Positions 9,421 to 18,597 of a stretch of DNA of 64,000 nt are shown one piece after another. How positions within the stretch are numbered: position 1 is the stretch's first letter; every line of letters starts with the position of its first letter. Made by a program: the position numbers and the translations under genes. The notes below the pieces were generated by a model that had not been told where the DNA came from, searched no databases, and saw only the letters and a program-made list of their open reading frames with translations. This DNA comes from Ruminococcus sp. (GTDB lineage Bacteria; Bacillota; Clostridia; Oscillospirales; Ruminococcaceae), in assembly GCF_019417665.1 (NCBI RefSeq), contig NZ_DXUU01000005.1, positions 34,746 through 98,745 on the forward strand. Direction: 5' to 3'.

Positions 9421-10260
9421 TTATTTCGGCTGAACCAGCAGCTGTGCTTTGTAAAAGGCATCCTTTCTGGGAATCAGATGGAGTGCGACCTCTGTGAGAT
9501 AGACTTCCTGGATCTTCAGCCGGTGTTCCTTGGCATAGGTGTACATGTGCTGTATCCAGTCTGTTTCAGAAAATGCCTTCACCGGCAGCGTCAGGTATGT
9601 GCCGGCAGGAATGGTATACAGTTTTGTTTCAATGTTCATGATGTACTGAGGCAGTTCCACGAATTTTCCCAGAAGAAAAAGCTGGTCATGTTGAAACCGC
9701 TTGGAATCCAGGTGATAGCCATAGATCCGCTGGACAGAATTGACGGCAAAATGTTCAGATGAAACGGTCTTGCTTAGTTGATATTGCAGTGCTGCATCCT
9801 GTTCCTCCAGAGAAAGTTTATGGCTCCCTGGTTCTGGCAGTGTTATCAGCACTTTTCGTTCCTCCAGTTCCTGACAGACGATTTCAGGAAAACCGCCTTC
9901 CTGCAGATCCATATCTGCTTTAAGCGCTTCGTGGAGCCAGGAGAGATTCTGATAGATCTCCTGCTGCTGCAATAGCAGTTTTCGTGCGTGAAATTTTTGC
10001 TTTGCAATCAGATCCAGCAGCTCGTGGGGATCCTGGGTTTTCTGAAGATGGATGATTTTTTTCAGGGGGAAGTTCAGCTTGCGGCAGATCTGGATGATCT
10101 CAATCTCTGCATACTGTGCATAGGAATAATAGTGATAGCTATTCTCTTCATCGACTATTGCAGGCTGAATAAGTCCCAGTGATTCATAATAGCGGAGTTT
10201 GGATGGTTGAATTTTCATGTCGCTGCAAAAGGTGCCGATGGTAATGTTGTTCTTTTTCAT
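9421..10260 (-). CDS. MerR-family transcriptional regulator with effector-binding domain
   Basis: A 279-residue BmrR-like regulator. The N-terminal winged helix (residues 1-75, with TIGTFCSDMKIQPSKLRYYESLG at its core) is followed by a coiled-coil dimerisation helix (about 80-120) and a C-terminal GyrI/BmrR-type ligand pocket (about 125-279). Members activate by twisting promoters with long spacers, often of multidrug exporters, but no exporter lies next to it. It is transcribed away from the cobalamin operon, and its ATG has an AGGTAATTTC-type ribosome site. The ligand is unknown. Confidence 0.85.
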   Translation of the reverse strand: MKKNNITIGTFCSDMKIQPSKLRYYESLGLIQPAIVDEENSYHYYSYAQYAEIEIIQICRKLNFPLKKIIHLQKTQDPHELLDLIAKQKFHARKLLLQQQEIYQNLSWLHEALKADMDLQEGGFPEIVCQELEERKVLITLPEPGSHKLSLEEQDAALQYQLSKTVSSEHFAVNSVQRIYGYHLDSKRFQHDQLFLLGKFVELPQYIMNIETKLYTIPAGTYLTLPVKAFSETDWIQHMYTYAKEHRLKIQEVYLTEVALHLIPRKDAFYKAQLLVQPK

Positions 10261-10401
10261 GAAATTACCTCCGAAAAAAGAAAAAACTGTACCATTGCAG
10301 TTCCCATGGAAACAGGAATCACAGGCGCCATTGCCTAAGCTTGCATGGTTTCAAGTGACATTCCATTTCACTGTCAATGAATACAGATTCTGATTAGTTT
10401 T

Positions 10402-10430
10402 ATTATAACAAGGTTTTTCGGAGAAGTAAA
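10402..10430 (-). promoter_or_regulatory. Probable promoter of the MerR gene
   Basis: On the - strand, TTTACT (10430-10425) and TATAAT (10407-10402) are 17 bp apart. This leaves a leader of about 135 nt before the MerR start, which contains several small inverted repeats, none convincing as a known riboswitch. Confidence 0.5.
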
Positions 10431-10575
10431 GCAAAAATTTCGAGGTTTTTGAAAAGAAAGGAAGACTGCGAATTTACTTTGCATTCATACTTTTTTCTGG
10501 AAAATACGATATTTTTTACAGAGATAAAGAACTCTTTGCCGGAATTGGTATGGTCATATGTTTTAAAATTGTCAC

Positions 10576-10604
10576 TTGTGCATTTCTGAGAATTATGTTA
10601 TAAT
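10576..10604 (+). promoter_or_regulatory. Probable promoter of the cobalamin operon
   Basis: TTGTGC (10576-10581), a 17-bp spacer and a perfect TATAAT (10599-10604) place a start near 10611, just ahead of the riboswitch core. Confidence 0.65.
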
Positions 10605-10812
10605 AGGGACAATCAATTAAGGGAAACGAGTGAGATTCTCGTACAGTCACGCTACCGTGATACAGGGATTGCCTGTTCAGTCGGATTACGAAATAGCATG
10701 TTGCACAGCCTTACGAGCGATGGGGCTGTGTCCGCACGAAACAAGCGTGTTTTGGTGGAAATGCAGGAGCGGCATGTCTGTTGCCTGGAAAGGCGGCAGG
10801 CAAGGCGTTTCG
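10605..10812 (+). promoter_or_regulatory. Cobalamin riboswitch controlling the cob/cbi operon
   Basis: The conserved core is visible: GGGAA at 10621 followed by an ACGAG/CTCGT hairpin whose loop reads TGAGATT, then the ACAGTCACGCTACCGTGA block, and an AGTCGGATTACG version of the B12 box around 10679-10690. It resembles cobalamin aptamers of Clostridia with a short 5' side. A terminator follows at 10818-10850 and the first gene makes cobyrinate diamide, so ligand binding should favour termination. The 3' limit of the aptamer is approximate. Confidence 0.85.
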
Positions 10813-10817
10813 TGGAC

Positions 10818-10850
10818 ATCGCTTTCTGTCACAAGAAGGCGATTTTTTTT
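10818..10850 (+). terminator. Riboswitch-controlled terminator before cobB
   Basis: A 10-bp stem (ATCGCTTTCT with AGAAGGCGAT, one G-U pair) closes a 6-nt loop and is followed by eight T residues. It sits between the aptamer and the GGAGG of cobB, as expected for an expression platform. Confidence 0.85.
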
Positions 10851-10863
10851 GGAGGAATGGCGT

Positions 10864-12240
10864 ATGGAACAGAACCGGAAAATACCCCGTATCATGCTCA
10901 GTGCCGCATCCAGCGGCAGCGGAAAGACGACCATGACGGCGGCACTCCTCGGTGCTTTCCGGGCACGTGGACTCTGTGTGCAAAGCCTGAAATGCGGTCC
11001 CGATTATATCGACCCTATGTTTCATACCCACATTACCGGCAGGGATACGTATCATGCAGATCCATTCTTTTCCGATGAAAGGCAGATGCAGCAGATTCTG
11101 ATGCAGACGGCGGCAGATGCCGATCTTGCACTGCTGGAGGGTGCCATGGGATATTATGATGGCATCGGACAGACGGAACAGGCAAGCGCCTACACCGCCT
11201 CACAGGCACTGCAAACGCCGGTGCTGCTGCTTGTGACACCCAGAGGAATGGGCTGTTCTGCAGCGGCACTCTGTAAAGGGTTTCTGGAATTCCGGATGCC
11301 CAATCCCATTGGGGGTGTGATTCTCAATCAGATCCGGGAGGGAACGTATTCTTTTTATAAAGAGATTATTGAGCGGGAAACAGGACTGCCGGTCTATGGC
11401 TATCTGCCGGATCTGCCCCAGGTGCGTTTGGAAAGCCGTCACTTGGGTCTGACGACAGCCAGAGAAGTGGCTCAGCTGGATGAAAAAATACAGCTGCTGG
11501 CAGAAACGGCAGAACATACTATAGATCTGGACGGCATTCTGCAATTGGCAGCAACAGCACCGCCGCTGCCCCTTTCGCCAATGCCGGAGCAGCTGGAAAA
11601 GACATTCCGACTGGGTGTGGCACAGGATGCGGCCTTTTGCTTCTACTATGCGGAAAATCTGCACATGCTGGAACAGTGCGGCGCAGAGCTTGTGCCATTT
11701 TCCCCCTTGGCAGATGACCGGCTGCCGGATAGGTTGGACGGACTGTATCTGGGCGGCGGCTATCCGGAATTGTATCTGAAACAGCTCAGCGAAAATAGTA
11801 CCTTTCTGGAAAGTCTCCGGAATGCGTCAGCAAAGAAAATCCCTATTTTTGCAGAGTGCGGCGGATTCTTATATTTGCAGGAGGCGATTCTTGATAAGGA
11901 TGGTACAGAATATCCCATGGCACAGCTGCTGCCGGGAATATCAAAGCTGGGAGAACGGCTCTGCCGGTTCGGATATGTGACCTTGACAGCGCAGCAGGAT
12001 TCGATTCTGGGCGAAGCAGGGACAATGATCCGGGCGCATGAATTCCACTATGCAGACAGTACAGAAAACGGTGCGGCATTTCTGGCACAGCGTCCCAATG
12101 GACGGCAGTGGCAGGCGATACAGGTGACGCAGCATATTGCGGCAGGTTTTCCACATTTGTATTTTCCGTCCAATCCGGCTGTACCACGGACATTTGCCCA
12201 GACGTGCCGGAAATTCCGGGAAGGATGTGACAGTGTATGA
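10864..12240 (+). CDS. cbiA: Cobyrinate a,c-diamide synthase
   Basis: Amidates the a and c side chains of (cobalt-)cobyrinate with glutamine and ATP. The 458 residues show an N-terminal dethiobiotin synthetase-like P-loop (SSGSGKTT) and a C-terminal class I glutaminase-like domain with the nucleophile Cys in FAECGGFLYL and the downstream His in RAHEFHY. The frame is open from 10630, but that part lies inside the riboswitch. The ATG at 10864 has GGAGG nine bases upstream and a normal start (IPRIMLSAASSG). First gene of the long cobalamin operon, overlapping cobU by 4 bp (ATGA). Confidence 0.95.
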   Translation: MEQNRKIPRIMLSAASSGSGKTTMTAALLGAFRARGLCVQSLKCGPDYIDPMFHTHITGRDTYHADPFFSDERQMQQILMQTAADADLALLEGAMGYYDGIGQTEQASAYTASQALQTPVLLLVTPRGMGCSAAALCKGFLEFRMPNPIGGVILNQIREGTYSFYKEIIERETGLPVYGYLPDLPQVRLESRHLGLTTAREVAQLDEKIQLLAETAEHTIDLDGILQLAATAPPLPLSPMPEQLEKTFRLGVAQDAAFCFYYAENLHMLEQCGAELVPFSPLADDRLPDRLDGLYLGGGYPELYLKQLSENSTFLESLRNASAKKIPIFAECGGFLYLQEAILDKDGTEYPMAQLLPGISKLGERLCRFGYVTLTAQQDSILGEAGTMIRAHEFHYADSTENGAAFLAQRPNGRQWQAIQVTQHIAAGFPHLYFPSNPAVPRTFAQTCRKFREGCDSV

Positions 12241-12779
12241 CAGTATTGGTAACAGGCGGTTCCGGCAGCGGAAAATCTCTGCTGGCGGAAGAGATCAGCT
12301 TTCAACTGAAACGGGAACCTTTTTATTATCTGGCGACCATGCAGGTATGGGATGAGGAATGTCGGAAACGTATTGCACGCCATCGGGAACAGCGTGCCGG
12401 AAAAGGCTTTCAGACTGTGGAAACGCCGATACATCTGGCGGAGACAGCACAGACACTGACGCCGGGCGGTACGGCACTGCTGGACTGTATCGGCAATCTG
12501 ATGGCAAATGAACAGTTTGACGCAGCGGCACCGGATCCGGTACAGGCGGTGGTCGATGGAGTGCTGGCTGTGCAAAAACGGCTGACCCATCTGGTCACCG
12601 TGACGAATGAGGTCTGTTCGGATATTCCGCCGGAGGACATGTCTATGCAGGCATATCTGCAAAATATAGGACGAATCAACTGTGCTCTGGCAAAGGCAGC
12701 AGATGTGGTCATAGAGGTGTGCAGCGGCATACCGATTTTTTGGAAAGGAGAGGAACGATATCATGAGATCCTGGTTTGA
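12237..12779 (+). CDS. cobU: Adenosylcobinamide kinase / guanylyltransferase
   Basis: Bifunctional CobU/CobP enzyme of nucleotide loop assembly: it phosphorylates adenosylcobinamide and transfers GMP to it. At 180 residues it is full length. P-loop GGSGSGKS is at residues 7-14, and the RHREQR segment carries the guanylylated His of the family. The TNEVCSDIPPEDMSMQAYLQNIGRINCAL region matches the normally conserved NEVG.G..P segment, though the central residues differ. Starts in the ATGA overlap with cbiA and overlaps cobS by 17 bp. Confidence 0.92.
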   Translation: MTVLVTGGSGSGKSLLAEEISFQLKREPFYYLATMQVWDEECRKRIARHREQRAGKGFQTVETPIHLAETAQTLTPGGTALLDCIGNLMANEQFDAAAPDPVQAVVDGVLAVQKRLTHLVTVTNEVCSDIPPEDMSMQAYLQNIGRINCALAKAADVVIEVCSGIPIFWKGEERYHEILV

Positions 12780-13539
12780 ATCGCTTCTGATTGCCCTCTC
12801 CATGTATAGTGCACTGCCGGTGAAATGCTTGAACTGGACGGCAGATAATCTGCGTCATGCCATGGCATTTTTCCCTCTGGTGGGACTGCTCTGCGGCGGT
12901 GGGTTATGGCTTGTCTGGACAGTGTGCAGTCTGTTGGGTGTAGGCGCTGTGCTGTTTGCCGTACTGGCAGTTCTGAGTGTTGTGGTTATCACTGGCGGTA
13001 TTCACCTGGATGGCTTTTGTGATACGGCGGATGCGCTCTATTCCCGTCGGCCTCGTGAGGAAAAGCTGCGGATCCTGAAAGATCCCAACTGCGGGCCTTT
13101 TGCTGTATTCAGTGTCATTCTCGTGCTCCTGGTCAGCTTTGGCGCATATACAGAACTGTATGGTTCTCAGAGCAGGCATGTGCTGGGGCTTCTTACTGGG
13201 GGATTTGTGCTGACACGCTGCCTCAGTGGGATTTCTATTACCCGTTTCCCCTGTGCGCCTACCAGTTCTCTGGCAAAAACATTTGGTGAAAACGCCGGTA
13301 CTCATGTGAGTGTGATACTTGCAGTGGAATTCGGCGTGGCAGGCTGTTGTATGGTACTGTGGTACCATTGGCTGGCAGTTATCTTGATCCTCCTTTCCAT
13401 GGGGATCTTCGGGGGCTATTATCATATGCAAAAAAAGCAGTTTGGCGGACTGACAGGAGATCTGGCTGGTTTTTTTCTGGTACTGAATGAAACTGCATGG
13501 CTGCTGGGAACGGCTTTGTTGGGAGGTGTGCTGTTATGA
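12763..13539 (+). CDS. cobS: Adenosylcobinamide-GDP ribazoletransferase (cobalamin synthase)
   Basis: Integral membrane enzyme joining adenosylcobinamide-GDP and alpha-ribazole (phosphate). The 258 residues form about six hydrophobic helices, with the conserved cytoplasmic motif GGIHLDGFCDTADAL near residue 78 that binds magnesium. ATG 12763 lies after GGAAAGGAGAGG and overlaps cobU by 17 bp. It overlaps the following small gene by 4 bp, so the block is translationally coupled. Confidence 0.95.
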   Translation: MRSWFESLLIALSMYSALPVKCLNWTADNLRHAMAFFPLVGLLCGGGLWLVWTVCSLLGVGAVLFAVLAVLSVVVITGGIHLDGFCDTADALYSRRPREEKLRILKDPNCGPFAVFSVILVLLVSFGAYTELYGSQSRHVLGLLTGGFVLTRCLSGISITRFPCAPTSSLAKTFGENAGTHVSVILAVEFGVAGCCMVLWYHWLAVILILLSMGIFGGYYHMQKKQFGGLTGDLAGFFLVLNETAWLLGTALLGGVLL

Positions 13540-13928
13540 GATTGATACTGGGTGGCTATGCCCAAGGGAAACTGGCATATGCCATGGAACGTTTCGGGCT
13601 GACGGAAAAAGATGTGTGGGATGCGGCAGAAGAACCTCTTTCCGCCTGGAACGGACAGCGCATCATATACCATGCAGAGGATCTGGTAACCGGCTGGATG
13701 CGTGAAGGAGAAGATCCCTGCCAGGCAGCAAAGGACATGCTCTCTCAATGGCAGGATGTGATTCTCATTTCCCAGGAAGTGGGGTGCGGATTGGTTCCTG
13801 TTACAGCGGAACGGCGGGCATGGCGTGAGGCGGTGGGACGATTCAACACTTTTCTTGCCGGACAGGCAGAGACAGTAGATCGGGTCTGCTGCGGTCTGGG
13901 AATGCGGATCAAAGGAAATGGGGCGTGA
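13536..13928 (+). CDS. Small CobU-like P-loop protein
   Basis: A 130-residue protein resembling a shortened CobU. Its start (LILGGYAQGKLAYA) is a variant P-loop keeping GG and the GK, and its C-terminus (EVGCGLVPVTAERRAWREAVGRFN) matches the NEVG.G.VP...RRFRD.AGR..Q segment of CobU. The middle His-containing kinase segment is missing. Genes of this kind occur in clostridial cobalamin operons and are often annotated as CobU, but here a full CobU lies two genes upstream, so this may be a paralogue with a split or regulatory role. Overlaps cobS by 4 bp. Confidence 0.6.
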   Translation: MRLILGGYAQGKLAYAMERFGLTEKDVWDAAEEPLSAWNGQRIIYHAEDLVTGWMREGEDPCQAAKDMLSQWQDVILISQEVGCGLVPVTAERRAWREAVGRFNTFLAGQAETVDRVCCGLGMRIKGNGA

Positions 13929-13932
13929 TTGT

Positions 13933-14901
13933 ATGTGGATCTTGTGCAGTGTTCTGTTGGGATTTTTGTTGGATCTCTGCTTTGGAGATCCTCATTGGCT
14001 GCCTCATCCGGTGGTCTGGATCGGAAAAGGTATTTCCGGTATGGAACGGCTGCTGCGCTGGATCTTTCCCAAAACGCCAGGTGGTGAATGTGCCGCAGGA
14101 GTCGTGCTGGCTGTGATGATACCCCTTCTGAGTCTTGTCATTTCCGGCGGCGTACTGTATCTGGCATATCGTATCTCTTTCTGGCTGTGGTTTGTTCTGC
14201 ATACCTTTTGGGCGTATCAGATTCCGGCAACAAAATGTCTGGCGGCAGAGAGCAAAAAGGTGTATGCAGCATTGCAAGCCGGGGACCTGGATTCCGCAAA
14301 AAAGCTGTTATCCTATTTGGTAGGCAGGGAAACAACGCAGCTGACAGAGGAAGAAGTAACAAAAGCGTGTGTGGAGACGGTGGCGGAGAATACTTCCGAT
14401 GGCGTTACAGCACCTCTGTTTTATCTGCTTCTGGGCGGCGTGCCGCTGGGATTTTGCTATAAGGCGATCAATACGCTGGATTCTATGGTTGGCTATCGCA
14501 ACGAGAAATACATCCATTTCGGTACAGCTTCGGCAAAACTGGATGATGCGGCAAATTGGATCCCGTCACGGCTCTGTGGCCTGCTGATGATCGCTGCGGC
14601 AGGAGTATTGGGACTGGATGGAAAAAATGCATTCCGGATATTCCGGCGTGACCGGAACAATCACCTGTCACCCAATTCAGCTCAGACGGAATCTGCTGCG
14701 GCAGGTGCACTTGGCATTCAACTGGGCGGTACACACGTCTATTTCGGACAAATCGTGGAAAAGCCTACTATTGGAGACCGAATCCGTTCGGCAGAGGCAG
14801 CTGATATTCTGCGTACCAACGGACTTATGTACGCAGCGGCAATGCTTTCAGTAGGATTATTCGGGTTATGTAGGGCATTGATCGTTTTTGTGATAACCTA
14901 A
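13933..14901 (+). CDS. cbiB: Adenosylcobinamide-phosphate synthase
   Basis: Membrane enzyme CbiB (CobD in the aerobic nomenclature) attaching aminopropanol phosphate to cobyric acid. It has about 322 residues, with the family start LLGFLLDLCFGDPHWLPHPV, the ENTSDGVTAPLF motif near residue 155 and the RDRNNHLSPNSAQTE motif near 240. I chose ATG 13933 because it gives the family-typical N-terminus. An ATG at 13918 would add five residues and overlap the previous gene by 11 bp. The product is used together with the decarboxylase encoded next. Confidence 0.92.
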   Translation: MWILCSVLLGFLLDLCFGDPHWLPHPVVWIGKGISGMERLLRWIFPKTPGGECAAGVVLAVMIPLLSLVISGGVLYLAYRISFWLWFVLHTFWAYQIPATKCLAAESKKVYAALQAGDLDSAKKLLSYLVGRETTQLTEEEVTKACVETVAENTSDGVTAPLFYLLLGGVPLGFCYKAINTLDSMVGYRNEKYIHFGTASAKLDDAANWIPSRLCGLLMIAAAGVLGLDGKNAFRIFRRDRNNHLSPNSAQTESAAAGALGIQLGGTHVYFGQIVEKPTIGDRIRSAEAADILRTNGLMYAAAMLSVGLFGLCRALIVFVIT

Positions 14902-14918
14902 GGCAAGGAGTGAGGAAA

Positions 14919-15992
14919 ATGGAGATCCATGGCGGAGATATCTACACAGCAGAGGAAGAACTGCAAACGGATTATGTCATCGACTTTTCCGCAAATATCA
15001 ATCCTTTCGGCGTTCCTGCGTCTGTCCGGAAGGCAATCAACGGTGCAGTGCAGCAGCTGGTGCACTATCCTGATCCCTATCAGCGGAAGCTGCGGCATGC
15101 CCTTGGGGAATTTCACCAGGTGCATCCGGATCATATTGTCTGCGGCAACGGCGGCGCAGATGTGATCTTCCGGCTGGTGCGTGCAGTTGCACCGAAAAAG
15201 GCACTTGTGCTTGCGCCGACCTTTTCGGAATACGCAAAGGCACTGGAGGAAAACGGCTGCGAAGTACAGTATTGGACGATGCCAGAGCCCTTTGTCGTGA
15301 CAGAGGCGATTTTGGATGAACTGGAACAGGGCAGCTATGATTTTCTGGCACTGTGTAATCCAAACAATCCCACGGGAACGCTGATCGCCCCGGGACTTCT
15401 GCAGCAGATCCTGGATCTGGCAAAGCAGAAACAAGTGTTTGTGCTGCTGGACGAATGCTTTTATGATATGACAGAGGACGAGATGGGCATTGATTCCATG
15501 ATTCTGGATTCTGGCAGCTATGCCAATCTGCTGATCCTGAAATCCATGACAAAATTATATGCCATCCCTGGACTGCGGCTGGGATACGGGATTTGTTCCA
15601 ATGCAGAATTGGTGGAGCGTATCCGTACTATGGGACAGCCCTGGCCGGTGAGCACTCTGGCAAGCGAAGCCGGATGTGCAGCAGTGGAGGATCACACCTA
15701 CCGGACGCAGTTTTTAAAGTTCCTGCAAGAGGAACGGGATTTTCTCTATGATGGACTGAAAAGTCTGGGTTTTCGGGTGTGGAAACCCCATGCCAATTAT
15801 ATTTTCTTTCAAGTGCCGGGCTGCTATGATCTGGATCGACGGTTGCTGACCTATCATGTATTGCTGCGGCACTGCGATTCTTATGTGGGCTTGAATGCGG
15901 AATATTATCGTGCGGCAGTGCGTTCCAGAGAGGATAACCAGTATTTTCTGCGCTGTCTGCGGAAAATCATCAGCAAAAGGGGGCTTTATTGA
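14919..15992 (+). CDS. cobD: L-threonine-O-3-phosphate decarboxylase
   Basis: PLP enzyme of the aspartate aminotransferase fold that makes (R)-1-amino-2-propanol phosphate for CbiB. In 357 residues I see HGGDIY at the start, [10 protein letters not shown] near 25, CNPNNPTG near 145 and the PLP lysine in [17 protein letters not shown] near 205. A GTG at 14910 is in frame, but AAGGAG at 14905-14910 points to ATG 14919. It follows cbiB directly, which supports CobD over histidinol-phosphate aminotransferase. Confidence 0.92.
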   Translation: MEIHGGDIYTAEEELQTDYVIDFSANINPFGVPASVRKAINGAVQQLVHYPDPYQRKLRHALGEFHQVHPDHIVCGNGGADVIFRLVRAVAPKKALVLAPTFSEYAKALEENGCEVQYWTMPEPFVVTEAILDELEQGSYDFLALCNPNNPTGTLIAPGLLQQILDLAKQKQVFVLLDECFYDMTEDEMGIDSMILDSGSYANLLILKSMTKLYAIPGLRLGYGICSNAELVERIRTMGQPWPVSTLASEAGCAAVEDHTYRTQFLKFLQEERDFLYDGLKSLGFRVWKPHANYIFFQVPGCYDLDRRLLTYHVLLRHCDSYVGLNAEYYRAAVRSREDNQYFLRCLRKIISKRGLY

Positions 15993-17509
15993 TGCATGCA
16001 AAATCCATCATGGTAGTGGGAACAATGTCTTCGGCAGGAAAAAGCTTTATCACTGCCGGACTGTGTCGGATCTTCCGGCAGGACGGGCTGCGAGTCGTAC
16101 CCTTTAAATCACAGAATATGGCGCTGAATTCCTATATTACCCGTGACGGTCTGGAAATGGGACGTGCACAGGTAATGCAGGCGGAGGCTGCCGGCGCAGA
16201 GCCGGATGTGCGGATGAATCCTATTCTGCTGAAACCTACCAGCGACAGCGGTTCTCAGGTTATTGTGAACGGCGAAGTAATCGGTACTATGGGTGCTGTG
16301 GCGTATTACACCAAAAAAGAGGAACTGATTCCCCATATCATGAAGGCATATGATTCCCTTGCAGCAGAAAATGATGCGATCGTGCTGGAGGGAGCTGGCA
16401 GTCCGGCGGAGATCAATCTGAAAGATGTGGATATCGTCAATATGGGTATGGCAAAGCTGTCCGATTCTCCGGTGATTCTGGTAGGTGATATTGATCGGGG
16501 CGGTGTGTTTGCCTCTGTGTATGGCACCATTGTGCTCATGGACGAAGAAGAACGCAGCCGCATTCAGGGAATCATTATCAATAAATTCCGTGGGGATGTG
16601 GAAATTCTGAAACCAGGTCTGGCCATGCTGGAAGAATTGACTGGCGTGCCGGTGCTGGGCGTTGTGCCTTATGCCCAGCTGGATCTGGACGATGAGGACA
16701 GCCTTTCCGACCGTTTGACGCACCGCACAGTGCAGACAGGCGCAAAACTGGATCTGGCAGTGATTCGTGTACCAAGGATTTCGAACTTTACGGATTTTGA
16801 AGTATTTGAGCGCATTGACGGTGTTTCTGTACGATATGTGACACGGGTGCGGGAATTGGGCAATCCCGATGCCATCCTGCTGCCGGGAACGAAAAATACC
16901 ATGGCAGATCTGCGCTGGATACGCCAGAACGGTCTGGAGGCAGCGATTCTGAAACAGCACGAAAAGGGCAGCCTTGTGATGGGTATCTGCGGCGGTTTCC
17001 AGATGCTTGGAAGGACACTTTCTGACCCGGAAGGCGTGGAGGACGGCGACTCTATGCGTGGCATGGAGCTGCTGGACACAGAAACGGTATTCCTATCCCA
17101 GAAACGGCGAACACGGATGAACGGCGTCATTGCTTCTGTGGATGGAGTATTGGAGCCATTGTCCGGTCATGCTGTCAGCGGCTATGAGATACACATGGGC
17201 GAGACAAGGGGGCTTGGCAGTGCTGTGCCTTTTACCACGTTGGAAACCGGAGAAACAGACGGCTACCGTAATCCGGAGGGAACTGTGTTCGGATCGTATC
17301 TCCATGGGATATTTGATTCTCCGGAAACGGCACAGAAGCTGGTACAGGCACTGCTCACGAAAAAAGGTGAAGATTCCAGTACAATCGAGGCTTTTGATCT
17401 GGATGCCTATAAAGAGGAACAATACGACAAGCTTGCCGACACGCTCCGGAAGAACCTGGATATGCAGCGTATCTACGACATTCTCAACCAGTGGGGAGAA
17501 TGCACATGA
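15992..17509 (+). CDS. cobQ: Cobyric acid synthase
   Basis: Glutamine-dependent amidation of the b, d, e and g side chains (CbiP in the anaerobic nomenclature). In 505 residues the N-terminal synthetase has the P-loop [10 protein letters not shown] (about 10-19) and [10 protein letters not shown]. The C-terminal triad-type glutaminase has the nucleophile in [11 protein letters not shown] (about 330) and a late His in [12 protein letters not shown] 15992 follows AAAAGGGGG and overlaps cobD by 1 bp. Its own end overlaps cbiD by 4 bp. Confidence 0.95.
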   Translation: MHAKSIMVVGTMSSAGKSFITAGLCRIFRQDGLRVVPFKSQNMALNSYITRDGLEMGRAQVMQAEAAGAEPDVRMNPILLKPTSDSGSQVIVNGEVIGTMGAVAYYTKKEELIPHIMKAYDSLAAENDAIVLEGAGSPAEINLKDVDIVNMGMAKLSDSPVILVGDIDRGGVFASVYGTIVLMDEEERSRIQGIIINKFRGDVEILKPGLAMLEELTGVPVLGVVPYAQLDLDDEDSLSDRLTHRTVQTGAKLDLAVIRVPRISNFTDFEVFERIDGVSVRYVTRVRELGNPDAILLPGTKNTMADLRWIRQNGLEAAILKQHEKGSLVMGICGGFQMLGRTLSDPEGVEDGDSMRGMELLDTETVFLSQKRRTRMNGVIASVDGVLEPLSGHAVSGYEIHMGETRGLGSAVPFTTLETGETDGYRNPEGTVFGSYLHGIFDSPETAQKLVQALLTKKGEDSSTIEAFDLDAYKEEQYDKLADTLRKNLDMQRIYDILNQWGECT

Positions 17510-18597
17510 AGTCGCTGCGGGAAGGCTATACCACCGGCTCTTGTGCAGCAGCAGCAAGTCTGGCATCGGTGCTGTGGCAGATAACCGGAATCTGTCCGGA
17601 GCAGGTGGAACTGGAAACGCCTGCCGGGGTGACACTTCGCCTGGAAATTCAGGCAATATCCCAAGGTATCTGCGGTGTCATCAAGGATGGCGGCGACGAT
17701 CCCGACGAGACAAATGGCTGTCTTGTGACGGCACAGGTGGAGATCTCTGACGAACCGGGTGAGATTCGGTTTCATGCCGGTGAGGGTGTGGGTATCATTA
17801 CCCGGAAAGGCTTGAAACTGCCGGTGGGAGAACCGGCAATTAACCCGGTGCCTCGGCAGATGATTGAAAAAGCCTTGCGCTCTGTTATTGGACAGCGAGG
17901 CGCAGAGGTAACTGTTTCTGTACCTGGCGGTGCGGAAATTGCTGTGAAAACCTTTAATGGCAGACTAGGCATTCAGGGTGGATTGTCCATTCTGGGCACT
18001 ACGGGAATTGTTCGTCCTATGAGTGAAGAAGCAGTGAAAGAATCCCTCTGCCTGGAACTTTCCATGTGCCGGGCGGAATACGGCACTGCCTGTGCGTTGG
18101 TGACGGGCTATGCCGGGGAAAAATATCTGCGAAATCAATACGATTCTTGCGGCGGCATTGTTCTGTGCAGTAATTATCTGGGTTATCTGCTGGACTGTGC
18201 AGAAGAAATGGGCTTTACGCATATTCTGCTGGCAGGCAGACTGGGAAAGCTGGTGAAACCGGCAGCGGATATTATGTATTTGCACAGTCATACTGCCGGC
18301 GGACAGCGTGAGGTGCTCTGTACTCATGCCGCTCTTGCCGGGGCATCTACAGATCAGGTGCGGCAGCTGTATCAGTGCAATACCACATCTCAGATGCAGG
18401 AATTGCTGACGGCTTTCGGATTGGGAGAATCGGTGTGGGCTTCTGTTGCAGAGAGTGCCTGTGAGAACTGTATGCGCCGCACCCACGGGAAGATCCAGGT
18501 GGGAATGCTGCTGCTGGATGAAAAAGATCAGATACTGGCAAAAAGCCAATTGGCGGAGACTGTACGAAAGGAGTGGAGTCAATGCAGCATGAATTGA
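17506..18597 (+). CDS. cbiD: Cobalt-precorrin-5B C1-methyltransferase
   Basis: SAM-dependent methylation at C1 in the anaerobic pathway, a hallmark of the cobalt-early route. The 363 residues begin with the CbiD signature [13 protein letters not shown] and show [21 protein letters not shown] near 105 and [20 protein letters not shown] near 245. In-frame GTG 17491 and ATG 17500 exist, but GGGGAG at 17493-17498 favours ATG 17506, in the ATGA overlap with cobQ. It overlaps cbiET by 16 bp. Confidence 0.95.
   Translation: MKSLREGYTTGSCAAAASLASVLWQITGICPEQVELETPAGVTLRLEIQAISQGICGVIKDGGDDPDETNGCLVTAQVEISDEPGEIRFHAGEGVGIITRKGLKLPVGEPAINPVPRQMIEKALRSVIGQRGAEVTVSVPGGAEIAVKTFNGRLGIQGGLSILGTTGIVRPMSEEAVKESLCLELSMCRAEYGTACALVTGYAGEKYLRNQYDSCGGIVLCSNYLGYLLDCAEEMGFTHILLAGRLGKLVKPAADIMYLHSHTAGGQREVLCTHAALAGASTDQVRQLYQCNTTSQMQELLTAFGLGESVWASVAESACENCMRRTHGKIQVGMLLLDEKDQILAKSQLAETVRKEWSQCSMN

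Noticed and set aside
10630..10863. N-terminal extension of cobyrinate diamide synthase by 78 codons.
   Set aside because: The stretch is the riboswitch and its terminator; GGAGG and the family start select ATG 10864.
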